Positions 1-7,540 of a stretch of DNA of 14,803 nucleotides are shown here, in pieces. This stretch comes from Brevibacterium sp. UMB1308A. Lineage in GTDB: Bacteria > Actinomycetota > Actinomycetes > Actinomycetales > Brevibacteriaceae. The notes beneath the pieces are model-generated. The model saw only the letters and a program-made list of their open reading frames with translations. It searched no databases and was not told where the DNA came from. The stretch lies in NCBI RefSeq assembly GCF_030230605.1, contig NZ_JASPDO010000036.1, positions 1 through 14,803 of the forward strand. The letters run 5' to 3'. The stretch's first letter is position 1. Each line of letters starts with the position of its first letter. The translations under genes were made by a program, and so were the position numbers.

Positions 1-101
1 TGATGACAGGGCAAAAAAGCCATACCAGGACCAGCGACCAGATCCTCTGATGAGGACCTACAAATGAATGTAACGGGCTGATGTGTCGGGTCATGCAACC
101 C

Positions 102-234
102 AGTTACTCACTACAGGTGAGAGGTTTTCGCCAAGGGGTGTTGAGTAACTAAGCGATTTTGGCCCGAAAACGTGAACAAAACGAACAAAAAGGGTGTCTA
201 CTCAACACATTGGATCGAGCTGTGTTGGGTAGAC
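102..234 (+). repeat. Twin-hairpin repeat element, copy E1
   Basis: Two inverted repeats flank an AT-rich core. In hairpin 1, AGTTACTCA at 102-110 pairs with TGAGTAACT at 142-150. The core at 153-190 contains GATTTTGGCCCGAAAACG followed by two AACAAAA units. In hairpin 2, GTCTACTCAACACA at 196-209 pairs with TGTGTTGGGTAGAC at 221-234, 14 bp with a single T-G wobble. The loop carries ATCGAGC, which is also seen in E2. The core is almost identical in E2 (7297) and E3 (8453), while the arms differ in a compensating way. A T5 run follows hairpin 2, so it may also terminate + strand transcription. The boundaries are taken from the arms and may be off by a few bases. Confidence 0.85.
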
Positions 235-614
235 GGTTTTTCTGCGGGTGTTGGCGTCACTCGGGTTCACGAGTGTAGAGGGTGTAAGCACGCTTGTTTT
301 CTGTGTGTGTAGCGACGTGGCGTCTGCTTGGTGTGTCACATCTGTTCTGCGCACCAACTTTTCTTGCGCTGGCGACCCAAGTGAAGCACACCGGGTGATT
401 TAGCTAAGGTCAGACGAATGATTTGTGAGGGATTCCCTATGGCTATGCGAATAGTGAAAAGTCGAAGGTTTGTCAACGGTCTTACTGCTAATAGTTGGTG
501 AATAATCGTCGGCTTTAGTTGAAGAATGAATAAAAGTAATTGAATGATTGACAAGATCCGACCGAGCGCTTGATCGGAATTACAAATTGTTCAACAGTTT
601 CTTCAAAAAACCGC

Positions 615-641
615 ATAAATCGGCGTTTATCCGTGTATATT
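615..641 (+). promoter_or_regulatory. Possible promoter or operator of the pilus operon
   Basis: ATAAA at 615-619 and TTTAT at 626-630 form a short inverted repeat directly in front of TATATT at 636-641, which resembles a -10 box. No convincing -35 box lies at the right distance. A good TTGACA at 548-553 has no matching -10 box 17 bases downstream. The assignment is weak and rests on position upstream of the shaft pilin gene. Confidence 0.25.
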
Positions 642-644
642 GTT

Positions 645-681
645 ACTGCGCGGTTCACTAAGTATTGATGTTTTGCGCAGT
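645..681 (+). promoter_or_regulatory. Inverted repeat in the pilus operon leader
   Basis: ACTGCGC at 645-651 is exactly complementary to GCGCAGT at 675-681, with 23 bases between. It lies about 75 bases before the shaft pilin start and could be a leader-mRNA hairpin or a regulator binding site. A similar motif, TGCGCAGTT, occurs in the palindrome at the right end of the window (14780-14803). Both could be chance. Confidence 0.35.
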
Positions 682-711
682 GAGCGCTGGGAGTGGATCG
701 CCAGAAAGGCT

Positions 712-726
712 GAGGCAAAAGGCCTC
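712..726 (+). promoter_or_regulatory. Small leader hairpin before the shaft pilin ribosome binding site
   Basis: GAGGC at 712-716 pairs with GCCTC at 722-726 around the loop AAAAG, with GTTT following. It ends about 15 bases before the AAAGGA ribosome binding site at 741-746. It may protect the leader or attenuate transcription. The stem is only 5 bp, so confidence is low. Confidence 0.3.
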
Positions 727-755
727 GTTTACAACTATGTAAAGGATCTATCTCC

Positions 756-2231
756 ATGACTACGTTCTCTCGAACCGCACGCGCGGTTACAGTTGCAGCC
801 GTTGTGGGCCTCTCGATGGGTGTTTCCGCTCCGGCTGTTCTCGCTGAGCCAGTCGAACCTGCCTCAACCCAGGTGCAGAAGGGCAACATCGACTTCTCCA
901 AGAAAGGTTCATTGACCCTTTTCAAGAAGAAGGGTGCTGAATCCACCACTCCTGCCACCGGTAAGGAAATGCCGAACGTGCCAGGTGAGCCACTCAACGG
1001 GGTAACCTTCAAGATCACCAAGCTGAACTTCGACCTACAGAACGGTGACTGGACTAAGTTCCCGAAGACCGCAGCAGAAGCAAAGGGCCACGAGACCAGC
1101 ACGACCTATGAAAAGACAACATCAGGTCAGGGTGAAGCCAAGTTCTCGGACCTGCCACTGGGCATCTACCTGGTTGAAGAAACAAGGACCCCTGAGGGGA
1201 TTGTTTCCGGTGCTCCTTTCATCGTCTCTATCCCTATGGTGAACGAAGCTTCGGACGCATGGAACTACGACGTCATCGCGTACCCCAAGAACTCGGAAAC
1301 CAAGACCGAAAAGACCGTTAAGGATGCTGACAAGAACATCCAGGACGCCTACACCTACACCATCACCGCAGACGCTCCTAAGTGGGGCGAAGGAAAAAAG
1401 CTGACCGCCTTCCGCTTCGAGGACCAGCTGGACAAGCGCCTCGACTTCCAGAAGGTGACCGAGGTCAAGACCGGTAACACTGTTCTTCAGGCCGGTGACT
1501 ACGAGGTCAACAAGCCTGCTGAAAACGGCAACAAGCTTGTGGTCAAGCTGACCGATGCCGGTCTAGCGAAGGTCAAGTCTGGCGACAAGCTCTCGCTGAC
1601 CTTCGAAACGAAGCGCAAGGAAGTCGGCGACACCACGGAACTGAAGAACCAGGCTGACGTCATCTTCAACAACCCGAACACCGGCAACGAAGTCAAAAAC
1701 AAGACAAATGAAGTTGTCACCTACCACGGCAAGCTCAAGGTCGTGAAGAAGGACGGAAAAGAGGCCGGAAAAGTTCTCGAAGGTGCTGAATTTGAGCTCT
1801 ACCAGTGCACTTCAGCCACTGAGCTTGGGGGCCAGGTGACTGTGAAAGGCGTTAAGAAATGGACCACCGGTGCTGACGGAACCATCAGCATTGATGGTCT
1901 GCACGTCACGGACTTCGAAGATAACAAGGAAGCACCGGCGACCAAGAAGTTCTGCTTGAAAGAAACCAAAGCTCCAGCAGGTTACGAACTTCCGAAAGAA
2001 AACGTCACGGTGATCGACTTCACCCGTGAAAACATCGCAAAGACTGGTGAATACGAAGGTGACGACAAAGTCACCCTCGTATCCCAGATCGACAACATCA
2101 AGCGGGACACCCCGAACCTGCCAATGACCGGTGGAGCCGGTGTTGGCCTCCTCGGTGCAATCGGTGCGCTGATCGCCGGTGCCGGTGTGTGGTTCGCACG
2201 CCGCAACGCTAAGAAAGCGCAGGCCGAGTAA
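756..2231 (+). CDS. Major (shaft) pilin, SpaA-type, LPMTG-anchored
   Basis: This 491-aa protein is the repeating shaft subunit of a sortase-assembled pilus. A signal peptide spans about 1-30, with cleavage after AVLA. The N-terminal domain (about 48-178) ends in the pilin motif WNYDVIAYPK at 169-178; K178 is the expected acceptor for the next subunit. The middle domain (about 185-322) looks like the fimbrial isopeptide-forming D2 domain. The C-terminal CnaB-type domain (325-447) has an E-box with E403 in KETKAPAGY. C351 and C400 lie in this domain and could form a disulfide, as in C. diphtheriae SpaA. The sorting signal is LPMTG at 455-459, a membrane segment at 461-480 and a basic tail. AAAGGA at 741-746, 9 bases before the ATG, supports the start. 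Codon use is strongly biased (AAG, AAC, ACC, CTG), as expected of an abundant product. Confidence 0.95.
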   Translation: MTTFSRTARAVTVAAVVGLSMGVSAPAVLAEPVEPASTQVQKGNIDFSKKGSLTLFKKKGAESTTPATGKEMPNVPGEPLNGVTFKITKLNFDLQNGDWTKFPKTAAEAKGHETSTTYEKTTSGQGEAKFSDLPLGIYLVEETRTPEGIVSGAPFIVSIPMVNEASDAWNYDVIAYPKNSETKTEKTVKDADKNIQDAYTYTITADAPKWGEGKKLTAFRFEDQLDKRLDFQKVTEVKTGNTVLQAGDYEVNKPAENGNKLVVKLTDAGLAKVKSGDKLSLTFETKRKEVGDTTELKNQADVIFNNPNTGNEVKNKTNEVVTYHGKLKVVKKDGKEAGKVLEGAEFELYQCTSATELGGQVTVKGVKKWTTGADGTISIDGLHVTDFEDNKEAPATKKFCLKETKAPAGYELPKENVTVIDFTRENIAKTGEYEGDDKVTLVSQIDNIKRDTPNLPMTGGAGVGLLGAIGALIAGAGVWFARRNAKKAQAE

Positions 2232-2272
2232 CACCTCGGGCACATCAGAGGCCAACACGGCACTCCGACGCA

Positions 2273-2308
2273 CGGGATAGTACGTGCGGAAAGGCACGTA
2301 CTATCCCG
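2273..2308 (+). promoter_or_regulatory. Perfect 15-bp hairpin between shaft pilin and sortase genes
   Basis: CGGGATAGTACGTGC at 2273-2287 is exactly complementary to the segment at 2294-2308, leaving the loop GGAAAG. It starts about 40 bases after the shaft stop codon and ends 38 bases before the preferred sortase start. No T run follows immediately. It may act as a partial terminator or a 3'-end stabiliser that makes shaft mRNA more abundant than the downstream message. The structure is certain from the sequence; the role is inferred. Confidence 0.8.
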
Positions 2309-2334
2309 TCCAATCCACTTTTCGTGACGACCTT

Positions 2335-2339
2335 AGGGG
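2335..2339 (+). promoter_or_regulatory. Ribosome binding site that decides the pilus sortase start
   Basis: AGGGG lies 7 bases before the GTG at 2347. The in-frame GTG further upstream at 2284 sits inside the left arm of the 15-bp hairpin and has no ribosome binding site, so 2347 is the better start. Confidence 0.7.
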
Positions 2340-2346
2340 CCTTTTC

Positions 2347-3351
2347 GTGGGCAATCACTCAGCGTCAACTCTGAAACGAGTTGCACCAAAACGGCAGACT
2401 GCCAAAGCAAAGAGGAACTCTCTGCTGTTGCCTGCCATCGTGGTGATCCTCGGTCTGCTGGTGATGATGTACCCAGTAGTGTCCACGGCATGGAACAACT
2501 ACGGATCCTCTAAAGCTGCGCAAGAGTATGCCAAGCTCGAGAAATCTGTTCCTCAAGAAGTCAAAGACAAGAAGTGGGAAGACGCGCACAATTACAATGA
2601 GCGCCGTACGACCGGACCGATTCTGGACCCGTGGCTCAACCGCATTCACCCCGACAACCCCGAGTATGGCTACTACTTGGACCAGTTGGACAAAAACGAG
2701 GCAATGGCGCGGTTGATCTTCCCAGCAATCGACGCAGATTTGCCCATATACCACGGCACGTCTGACGAAACGTTGCAACGTGGGCTGGGCCATCTATACG
2801 GATCTGATCTGCCGGTTGGTGGAAGCGGAACGCATTCTGTCATTACCGGACACACCGGGTTATCGAACGCCACCATGTTCGACAACCTCAGCAAAGCACA
2901 GAAAGGTGATGTCTTTTATGTGCAAGTATCCGGTCACAAACTGAAGTACGAAGTCGACCAAATCAAAGTGGTTCGTCCCGACGAAACGGACGATCTGCAT
3001 GCGGTCGACGGTAGCGACTACATCACGTTGATCACGTGCACGCCGTATGGGATCAACTCTCACCGACTGTTGGTCCGAGGGCATCAAGTGCCCATGGCCG
3101 AATCTGAAGACACTGTCTTCGATCAGAACCACTCATCGAACTGGCAATGGTGGATGTACGCACTGGTAGCGGTTGCTCTTACGATTGCGGTCGCTTTTGC
3201 GTGGTGGTTGTGGCGACAGCGGAAAGCCACACGTCGTAACGACGACAAAACGGGAACAGCTTCGAAAGCTGAAGTAGGCACAACTGCCGGGGAAGAACCC
3301 AGCAGAAAGCCGAATGAAGGCGAAACACCGTCTTCACACACGGGTAGATAG
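2347..3351 (+). CDS. Class C (pilin-polymerising) sortase
   Basis: A membrane-bound transpeptidase of 334 aa that cleaves LPXTG signals and joins them to pilin lysines. From the GTG at 2347, a first membrane segment spans about 25-45, followed by the outer catalytic domain and a second membrane segment at about 269-289. Hallmarks of class C are visible: a lid motif DPW at 94-96, catalytic H169 in TGHTG, catalytic C231 in TLITC, and R240. The C-terminal tail is charged and probably cytoplasmic. It follows the shaft gene after a 115-bp gap containing a strong hairpin and precedes the minor pilin by 19 bp, so it belongs to the pilus operon. The order shaft, sortase, minor pilin, tip matches the C. 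diphtheriae spaA-srtA-spaB-spaC cluster. A longer reading from GTG 2284 is possible but unlikely. Confidence 0.93.
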   Translation: MGNHSASTLKRVAPKRQTAKAKRNSLLLPAIVVILGLLVMMYPVVSTAWNNYGSSKAAQEYAKLEKSVPQEVKDKKWEDAHNYNERRTTGPILDPWLNRIHPDNPEYGYYLDQLDKNEAMARLIFPAIDADLPIYHGTSDETLQRGLGHLYGSDLPVGGSGTHSVITGHTGLSNATMFDNLSKAQKGDVFYVQVSGHKLKYEVDQIKVVRPDETDDLHAVDGSDYITLITCTPYGINSHRLLVRGHQVPMAESEDTVFDQNHSSNWQWWMYALVAVALTIAVAFAWWLWRQRKATRRNDDKTGTASKAEVGTTAGEEPSRKPNEGETPSSHTGR

Positions 3352-3370
3352 TTTTAGTAGGTAAGCAACG

Positions 3371-4114
3371 ATGAAGAGAAATGCAGTGTCATTGCGGAAA
3401 CTCACCGCGCTGCTTCTTGTCGCGTGCTCTATGGTTTTTGCCTTCAGCACGGTAGGTGCCAGTGCTGCTCACGCCATGAGAGTCGTGGGGGGCCCAGAAG
3501 CTGAAAGCGCTGACGAGACAGACGGAACCGACGTCGTGAAAATCACGATCAGTCCTGGAAACCCAGACGATGACCACACGCCACCTTCAGGGTCAGTGGC
3601 GGGTGTGACTATTCACATGGACCGCCTCCGAGGTGTGTCAGCGACTGATGAGAACGACCGCAACCGTGTTGAAGGTACCTCTATTGGCGAGATTTCGTCA
3701 TGGCCTAAAGACCTATCCTTTAGCAAAACCACTGACCAAAACGGGACTGTGAAGTTTAGTGGGCTGCCCAAGGGCATCTACCTGGTCACATCATCTGCAC
3801 CCGACGACTCTTACCGGGCCATTAACTCGTTCCTCGTTTCCGTGCCTTTCCACGGAAGCTCACAAGGAACCAGTCCAGTTGAAGGTGTCATCGTCGCCAA
3901 AACACACACGCCCGCGGAAACTCCGCCGTCACCGGAAACGGACACACCGGAACCTCCAGGAAACCGGGGGGATGAGCCCCGGGGGAGCGACCAACCACTG
4001 CCCGTCACAGGTGCCCAAGTGACAGTGCTAGTGCTGATAGCCGCGGGTCTCATTGGTTCCGGATTCATCATCATCCTTGTGAGTAAAAGAAAGTCTGAAG
4101 GTGGGAAGAAATGA
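3371..4114 (+). CDS. Minor (basal) pilin, SpaB-like, LPVTG-anchored
   Basis: A 247-aa exported protein, probably the minor pilin that links the fibre to the cell wall. A signal peptide spans about 1-33. One pilin-like domain follows at about 52-178; GLPKGIYLV at 131-139 matches the same segment of the shaft pilin, but the glutamates that follow it there (EE) are replaced by TSS. K177 in VIVAKTH is the best candidate for the linking lysine, judged by position against the shaft motif YPK. A Pro-rich spacer (about 181-209) leads to LPVTG at 210-214, a membrane segment at 216-236 and a basic tail. The stop codon overlaps the start of the tip gene (ATGA), implying coupled translation. The role as basal subunit rests on gene order and small size. 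Confidence 0.85.
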   Translation: MKRNAVSLRKLTALLLVACSMVFAFSTVGASAAHAMRVVGGPEAESADETDGTDVVKITISPGNPDDDHTPPSGSVAGVTIHMDRLRGVSATDENDRNRVEGTSIGEISSWPKDLSFSKTTDQNGTVKFSGLPKGIYLVTSSAPDDSYRAINSFLVSVPFHGSSQGTSPVEGVIVAKTHTPAETPPSPETDTPEPPGNRGDEPRGSDQPLPVTGAQVTVLVLIAAGLIGSGFIIILVSKRKSEGGKK

Positions 4115-7100
4115 TGCACGCACTTCCATTCCGCCTGTCAAAGAAACAGCACCTGGTCATACGCCTGCTGGCTGTGTTCGCAGTGCTGGCAGCACTCGTC
4201 GCCAACGCGCTCGCAGTAATTCCAGGTCCCGCCCCGGCGCAGGCACAGACTCAGGCGATTCCTGTTAGCCCAGCGAAACAGGGCTTTACGAACACTACTA
4301 CGCAGAACACCTACACATTTACCGTCGACGCTGACGCAACGATGAACAGCCTTGACTTTAGTGTTGAAGGTAACTATTTCCTGCTTGAGTACGACCTCAT
4401 GGTCAACGGCAAGAGTCTGAGGAAAGAGACATTTACCTCGTCGCAACGGTTGCCGTATTCAAAGTCGATTACCGGCCTAAACTCCACCCTTAAAAAGGGC
4501 GACAAGATCGACCTGTATCTGCAGTTCAACTCCCCCAAGGTGAAAGGATCGCTGTCCATCACCCCAAAGGGGACTTTGGGTGGTAGCACACCAACTCCTA
4601 CGCCGACGCCAACTCAACCCACGCCGACGCCAACTCCAACCCCTACTCCGGATCCGTCGGACAAAACCGTGACGCCGGCAGCGCCTACAGCGGTTGACCC
4701 TGCCACTGCTCCTCAGTGTGTGGAGAAGGGGTATATCAACATTCCGGGTACTCAGGGTGTTGACTATTACATTGCGGGTCAGAAGAAGCCTGCTGGCCAG
4801 CATTTCTACGAAGGACAAAAGGCTACCGTCAAGGTCACGGCCAAGCCGCAGTCCGGATACCAGTTCACTTCTGGGGCTACGACTGAGTGGTCGTTCAACA
4901 TGAGTGGCCAGGTGAAAAGTTGCTCGGGTGATCCCACCCCACCGCCAGACGGTCGCACATTCAAAGCCCGTGGACATGGATTCTCACTGCAGGGTGACCC
5001 GGTTGACCCAAAAAGGCCCGACACATTCACGGCAAAAGTCGGTGAGGACGCGAAGCTGAACTACATCACCGTGCGCATCAAAACCGACGCTACGTTCCTT
5101 GACCCGCAGCACTACCAGCTGACTGTCGACAAGATTGAAGACGGGGTGACGCTGCAGAAGCGTAACGTCAACATCGGCAACGGCTACATCACAATGGACG
5201 TTGTGCCGATGAAGGACGGCAAGCAGGTCGACTCGGCGTTTCTGCCCAAAGACGCAGTGTTCACGTTCACTAACAATTTGGCGAAGAACAAGAGCCTGGA
5301 AGTTGAGCTCGACGCTTACGGCGTGAAGGCAACAAATCCCACTGACCCAGGTATCATTTCACCACCAGACGGTGCGGACTGGGTTCACAAGCGCGTTGCG
5401 AATCCTTCTATGCCTATGACTTGTGGCCTGCGCATTGCGGTTGTCGCGGACTTGTCGACGTCGTTGAATTACGCTGAAAATGTGAACGGTTTCGACGAGT
5501 CGAAGAAAGCTACAAACGCCTTTATCGACGCGCTCGCTGGCACTTCCGCTGAACTCGGTCTCTACAACTTTGCGAGCACCGCACCGGCGAATGTCCCTGG
5601 CTCAACGCACGGCAATAACCCGCCCTACATTTCCATGCTGACGCAAGACGGGGTTACACAAGCTAAACGCGTGGTGTCGAACTGGAACTATAACGCGAAC
5701 AATAGTGCGACGAACTGGCAAGCTGGTTTGCAGCAGGTCAAAGCTGGAAACTATGACGTGGTTTACTTCATTACCGACGGTATGCCAACCACGTCGTCCA
5801 CGATCAAGAACAAAGGAATCGGTGGAGAGTTCGTTCAGGCAAGTGCACTCAACGATGCAATTGATGCAGCGAACGAACTCAAAGCTTCCGGTACGCGAGT
5901 GGTTCCGCTTATGGTTGACCTGACACTTGGTGGGCGAACCAGTCAACGCCCTGTTGTAACGAATGATCTAGTACTCAAAGACGCCAAACGCATTGGCTGG
6001 CAAGCAGATCCGGGACAAGCTCCAGGTTTGTACTATAAAATTCGAAGTGACCACCCGAAGGCTATACACGCCAATTACATTGGCACCGATACTTTGGTGA
6101 ATCTGAAAATGGCATATGACGGGGCCGGTAATCAGACCCTGCAGGTGTTTGAGCGTTTGCCTAATGGGAGACAGGAGACGATCACTTCCAACATGTCTAG
6201 GTGGACCTACGGTACCCGTGACGTCAAGGTGATGGGTGAAGATATCTCAGGAACGGGCGATACAAAACGAGTTCAGGGATATAGCCAACTGGCCGCTCAG
6301 ATGAAGTCGATCGCTCAGGACCTAACCAAGAAGTGCGGCGGCGAAGTGATCGTCAAGAAGCGCATCGTCGATGAGAACGGCAAGGTTCTGTCCGATGGTG
6401 AGCCAGGCTGGGAGTTCACCCTGTCGGCTAACGGCCAAAAGGTCATTGATCCCGGGAATGGTGAACTCGTCACCCAGTGGCGCAAAGTCACCTCGTGGCG
6501 GGACGAAGATAAGGGCACCGCACGCTGGGGAATCCAGAGCGAAACGGCGCAGGATCTCACGCTTACCGAAACACAGCAGGAAGGCTATACGCTGTTTAAA
6601 CGCGACGACAAGAATGCTGTGTGTCATGAGACTCGCGATGGCAAGACCACGCCAATTGATGTTCAAAATGATGGCGAATTCGGCTTTAAAGTGCGAATGA
6701 ACGAGAAAGACAAGGTGTTGTCACGTGTGTCGTGTGTGGTTGACAACTACAAGACGCCAGAAGCAACAGGAAAACTGACCTTCAAGAAGGCACAGTACGT
6801 TGACGGCGAAATTGTCGAAATGTCAGGTTTGGGCGGTGCGACCTTTGAGATCTACCCGGCTAAGGTCAGCAAGCCAGACTACAGCGCTGGCAAACCGCTG
6901 TGGACCATCAAGCCGGGTCAAGAATCCATTGAGGTGAAAACGACCGGCACGTTCTTCCTTGTGGAAACCAAAGCGCCAGACGGGCTGAACCTGTTGCCCA
7001 AGCCGGTTCCGTTTGAGATTGCCTTCGATAAGGATGCCAAGAAGTATAAGGTCTCGACTGTGGGTGATCACCCACAAATAACGGCATCAGGATCTGGCGA

Positions 7101-7239
7101 CGCCATGTTGTTGCTCGTTGCAGACACTGCTTCCGGTCAGCTCCCCAAGACCGGCGGCAACGGAGTGTTGGTGTGGGCCCTGGGCGGCCTGGTGATGGCT
7201 GGCGGTGGAGCGCTCTGGATGCGCCGTCGTAAGTCGTGA
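4111..7239 (+). CDS. Pilus tip adhesin with vWA domain, SpaC-like, LPKTG-anchored
   Basis: A 1042-aa surface protein, probably the adhesive tip of the pilus. A long signal peptide ends near AQA (46). A beta-rich N-terminal domain (about 50-155) is followed by a Thr-Pro linker (160-182), a second small domain with C203 and C271 (about 200-272), another beta-rich region (about 280-405), and a vWA domain (about 438-742). The metal site (MIDAS) is complete: DLSTS at 447-451, T534, and D556 in ITDG. C438 and C742 bracket the vWA domain and may pair. A CnaB-like domain (744-880) has an E-box (TLTETQQEGY), and a second one (885-1005) has E952 in VETKAPDG. LPKTG lies at 1011-1015, followed by a membrane segment and RRRKS. 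The GGTGGGAAG segment just upstream acts as the ribosome binding site. The start could also be the second ATG at 4114. Confidence 0.93.
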   Translation: MMHALPFRLSKKQHLVIRLLAVFAVLAALVANALAVIPGPAPAQAQTQAIPVSPAKQGFTNTTTQNTYTFTVDADATMNSLDFSVEGNYFLLEYDLMVNGKSLRKETFTSSQRLPYSKSITGLNSTLKKGDKIDLYLQFNSPKVKGSLSITPKGTLGGSTPTPTPTPTQPTPTPTPTPTPDPSDKTVTPAAPTAVDPATAPQCVEKGYINIPGTQGVDYYIAGQKKPAGQHFYEGQKATVKVTAKPQSGYQFTSGATTEWSFNMSGQVKSCSGDPTPPPDGRTFKARGHGFSLQGDPVDPKRPDTFTAKVGEDAKLNYITVRIKTDATFLDPQHYQLTVDKIEDGVTLQKRNVNIGNGYITMDVVPMKDGKQVDSAFLPKDAVFTFTNNLAKNKSLEVELDAYGVKATNPTDPGIISPPDGADWVHKRVANPSMPMTCGLRIAVVADLSTSLNYAENVNGFDESKKATNAFIDALAGTSAELGLYNFASTAPANVPGSTHGNNPPYISMLTQDGVTQAKRVVSNWNYNANNSATNWQAGLQQVKAGNYDVVYFITDGMPTTSSTIKNKGIGGEFVQASALNDAIDAANELKASGTRVVPLMVDLTLGGRTSQRPVVTNDLVLKDAKRIGWQADPGQAPGLYYKIRSDHPKAIHANYIGTDTLVNLKMAYDGAGNQTLQVFERLPNGRQETITSNMSRWTYGTRDVKVMGEDISGTGDTKRVQGYSQLAAQMKSIAQDLTKKCGGEVIVKKRIVDENGKVLSDGEPGWEFTLSANGQKVIDPGNGELVTQWRKVTSWRDEDKGTARWGIQSETAQDLTLTETQQEGYTLFKRDDKNAVCHETRDGKTTPIDVQNDGEFGFKVRMNEKDKVLSRVSCVVDNYKTPEATGKLTFKKAQYVDGEIVEMSGLGGATFEIYPAKVSKPDYSAGKPLWTIKPGQESIEVKTTGTFFLVETKAPDGLNLLPKPVPFEIAFDKDAKKYKVSTVGDHPQITASGSGDAMLLLVADTASGQLPKTGGNGVLVWALGGLVMAGGGALWMRRRKS
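4591..4650 (+). repeat. Thr-Pro coding repeat in the tip adhesin
   Basis: This tract encodes the Thr-Pro linker of the tip protein. The 16-base unit ACGCCGACGCCAACTC occurs at 4600-4615 and again at 4621-4636, an offset of 21 bases or exactly seven codons. Gain or loss of units would therefore keep the reading frame and only change linker length. Confidence 0.75.
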
Positions 7240-7296
7240 CCACGCGTCTGGGTAGCTGACTCGGATATACGCTGAGGCGAAGCCCTTAAGTGGTTT

Positions 7297-7420
7297 GGCC
7301 CGTTTACTCTACAAAGGCCAGCCCACTTTCGTGTGGAGTGTAGAGTAATGGGCCGATTTTGGCCCGAAAACGCGAACAAAACTTTACTCTACACTCTACA
7401 TCGAGCTGTGTAGAGTAAAC
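7297..7420 (+). repeat. Twin-hairpin repeat element, copy E2
   Basis: In hairpin 1, TTACTCTACA at 7304-7313 pairs with TGTAGAGTAA at 7339-7348, extended by GGCCC at 7297-7301 with GGGCC at 7350-7354. The core at 7351-7382 again contains GATTTTGGCCCGAAAACG but only one AACAAAA unit, where E1 and E3 have two. In hairpin 2, TTTACTCTACAC at 7383-7394 pairs with GTGTAGAGTAAA at 7408-7419, a perfect 12 bp. The loop carries ATCGAGCT. The orientation is the same as E1 and E3. It lies 57 bases after the tip adhesin stop codon and may also serve as the terminator of the pilus operon. Confidence 0.87.
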
Positions 7421-7540
7421 CGTTCAGCGTTGTCCCCGGCACCCGCGACTTGGTGGCACAGGTGTACCCGGAGAACCGGGTTTTCCACAGATCGTTCAAG
7501 GGCTATAGCGGAAGCGAACCCATGGTTCTACATTCAGCGC

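Larger units (their letters stand above)
1..755. other. Non-coding region upstream of the pilus operon
   Basis: No gene can be supported here. A short open frame at 2-67 could be the tail of a gene that begins outside the window, but 21 codons are too few to judge. Repeat E1 lies at 102-234. From about 390 to 660 the sequence is clearly more AT-rich than the genes, as expected of a promoter and long leader for the pilus operon. Small inverted repeats lie at 615-630, 645-681 and 712-726, all upstream of the shaft pilin start. Between 235 and 390 I see nothing recognisable. Confidence 0.7.

Noticed and set aside
2..67. Open frame of 21 codons at the left edge that could be the end of a gene
   Set aside because: It is too short to judge, with no recognisable sequence; it is mentioned only in the leader entry.
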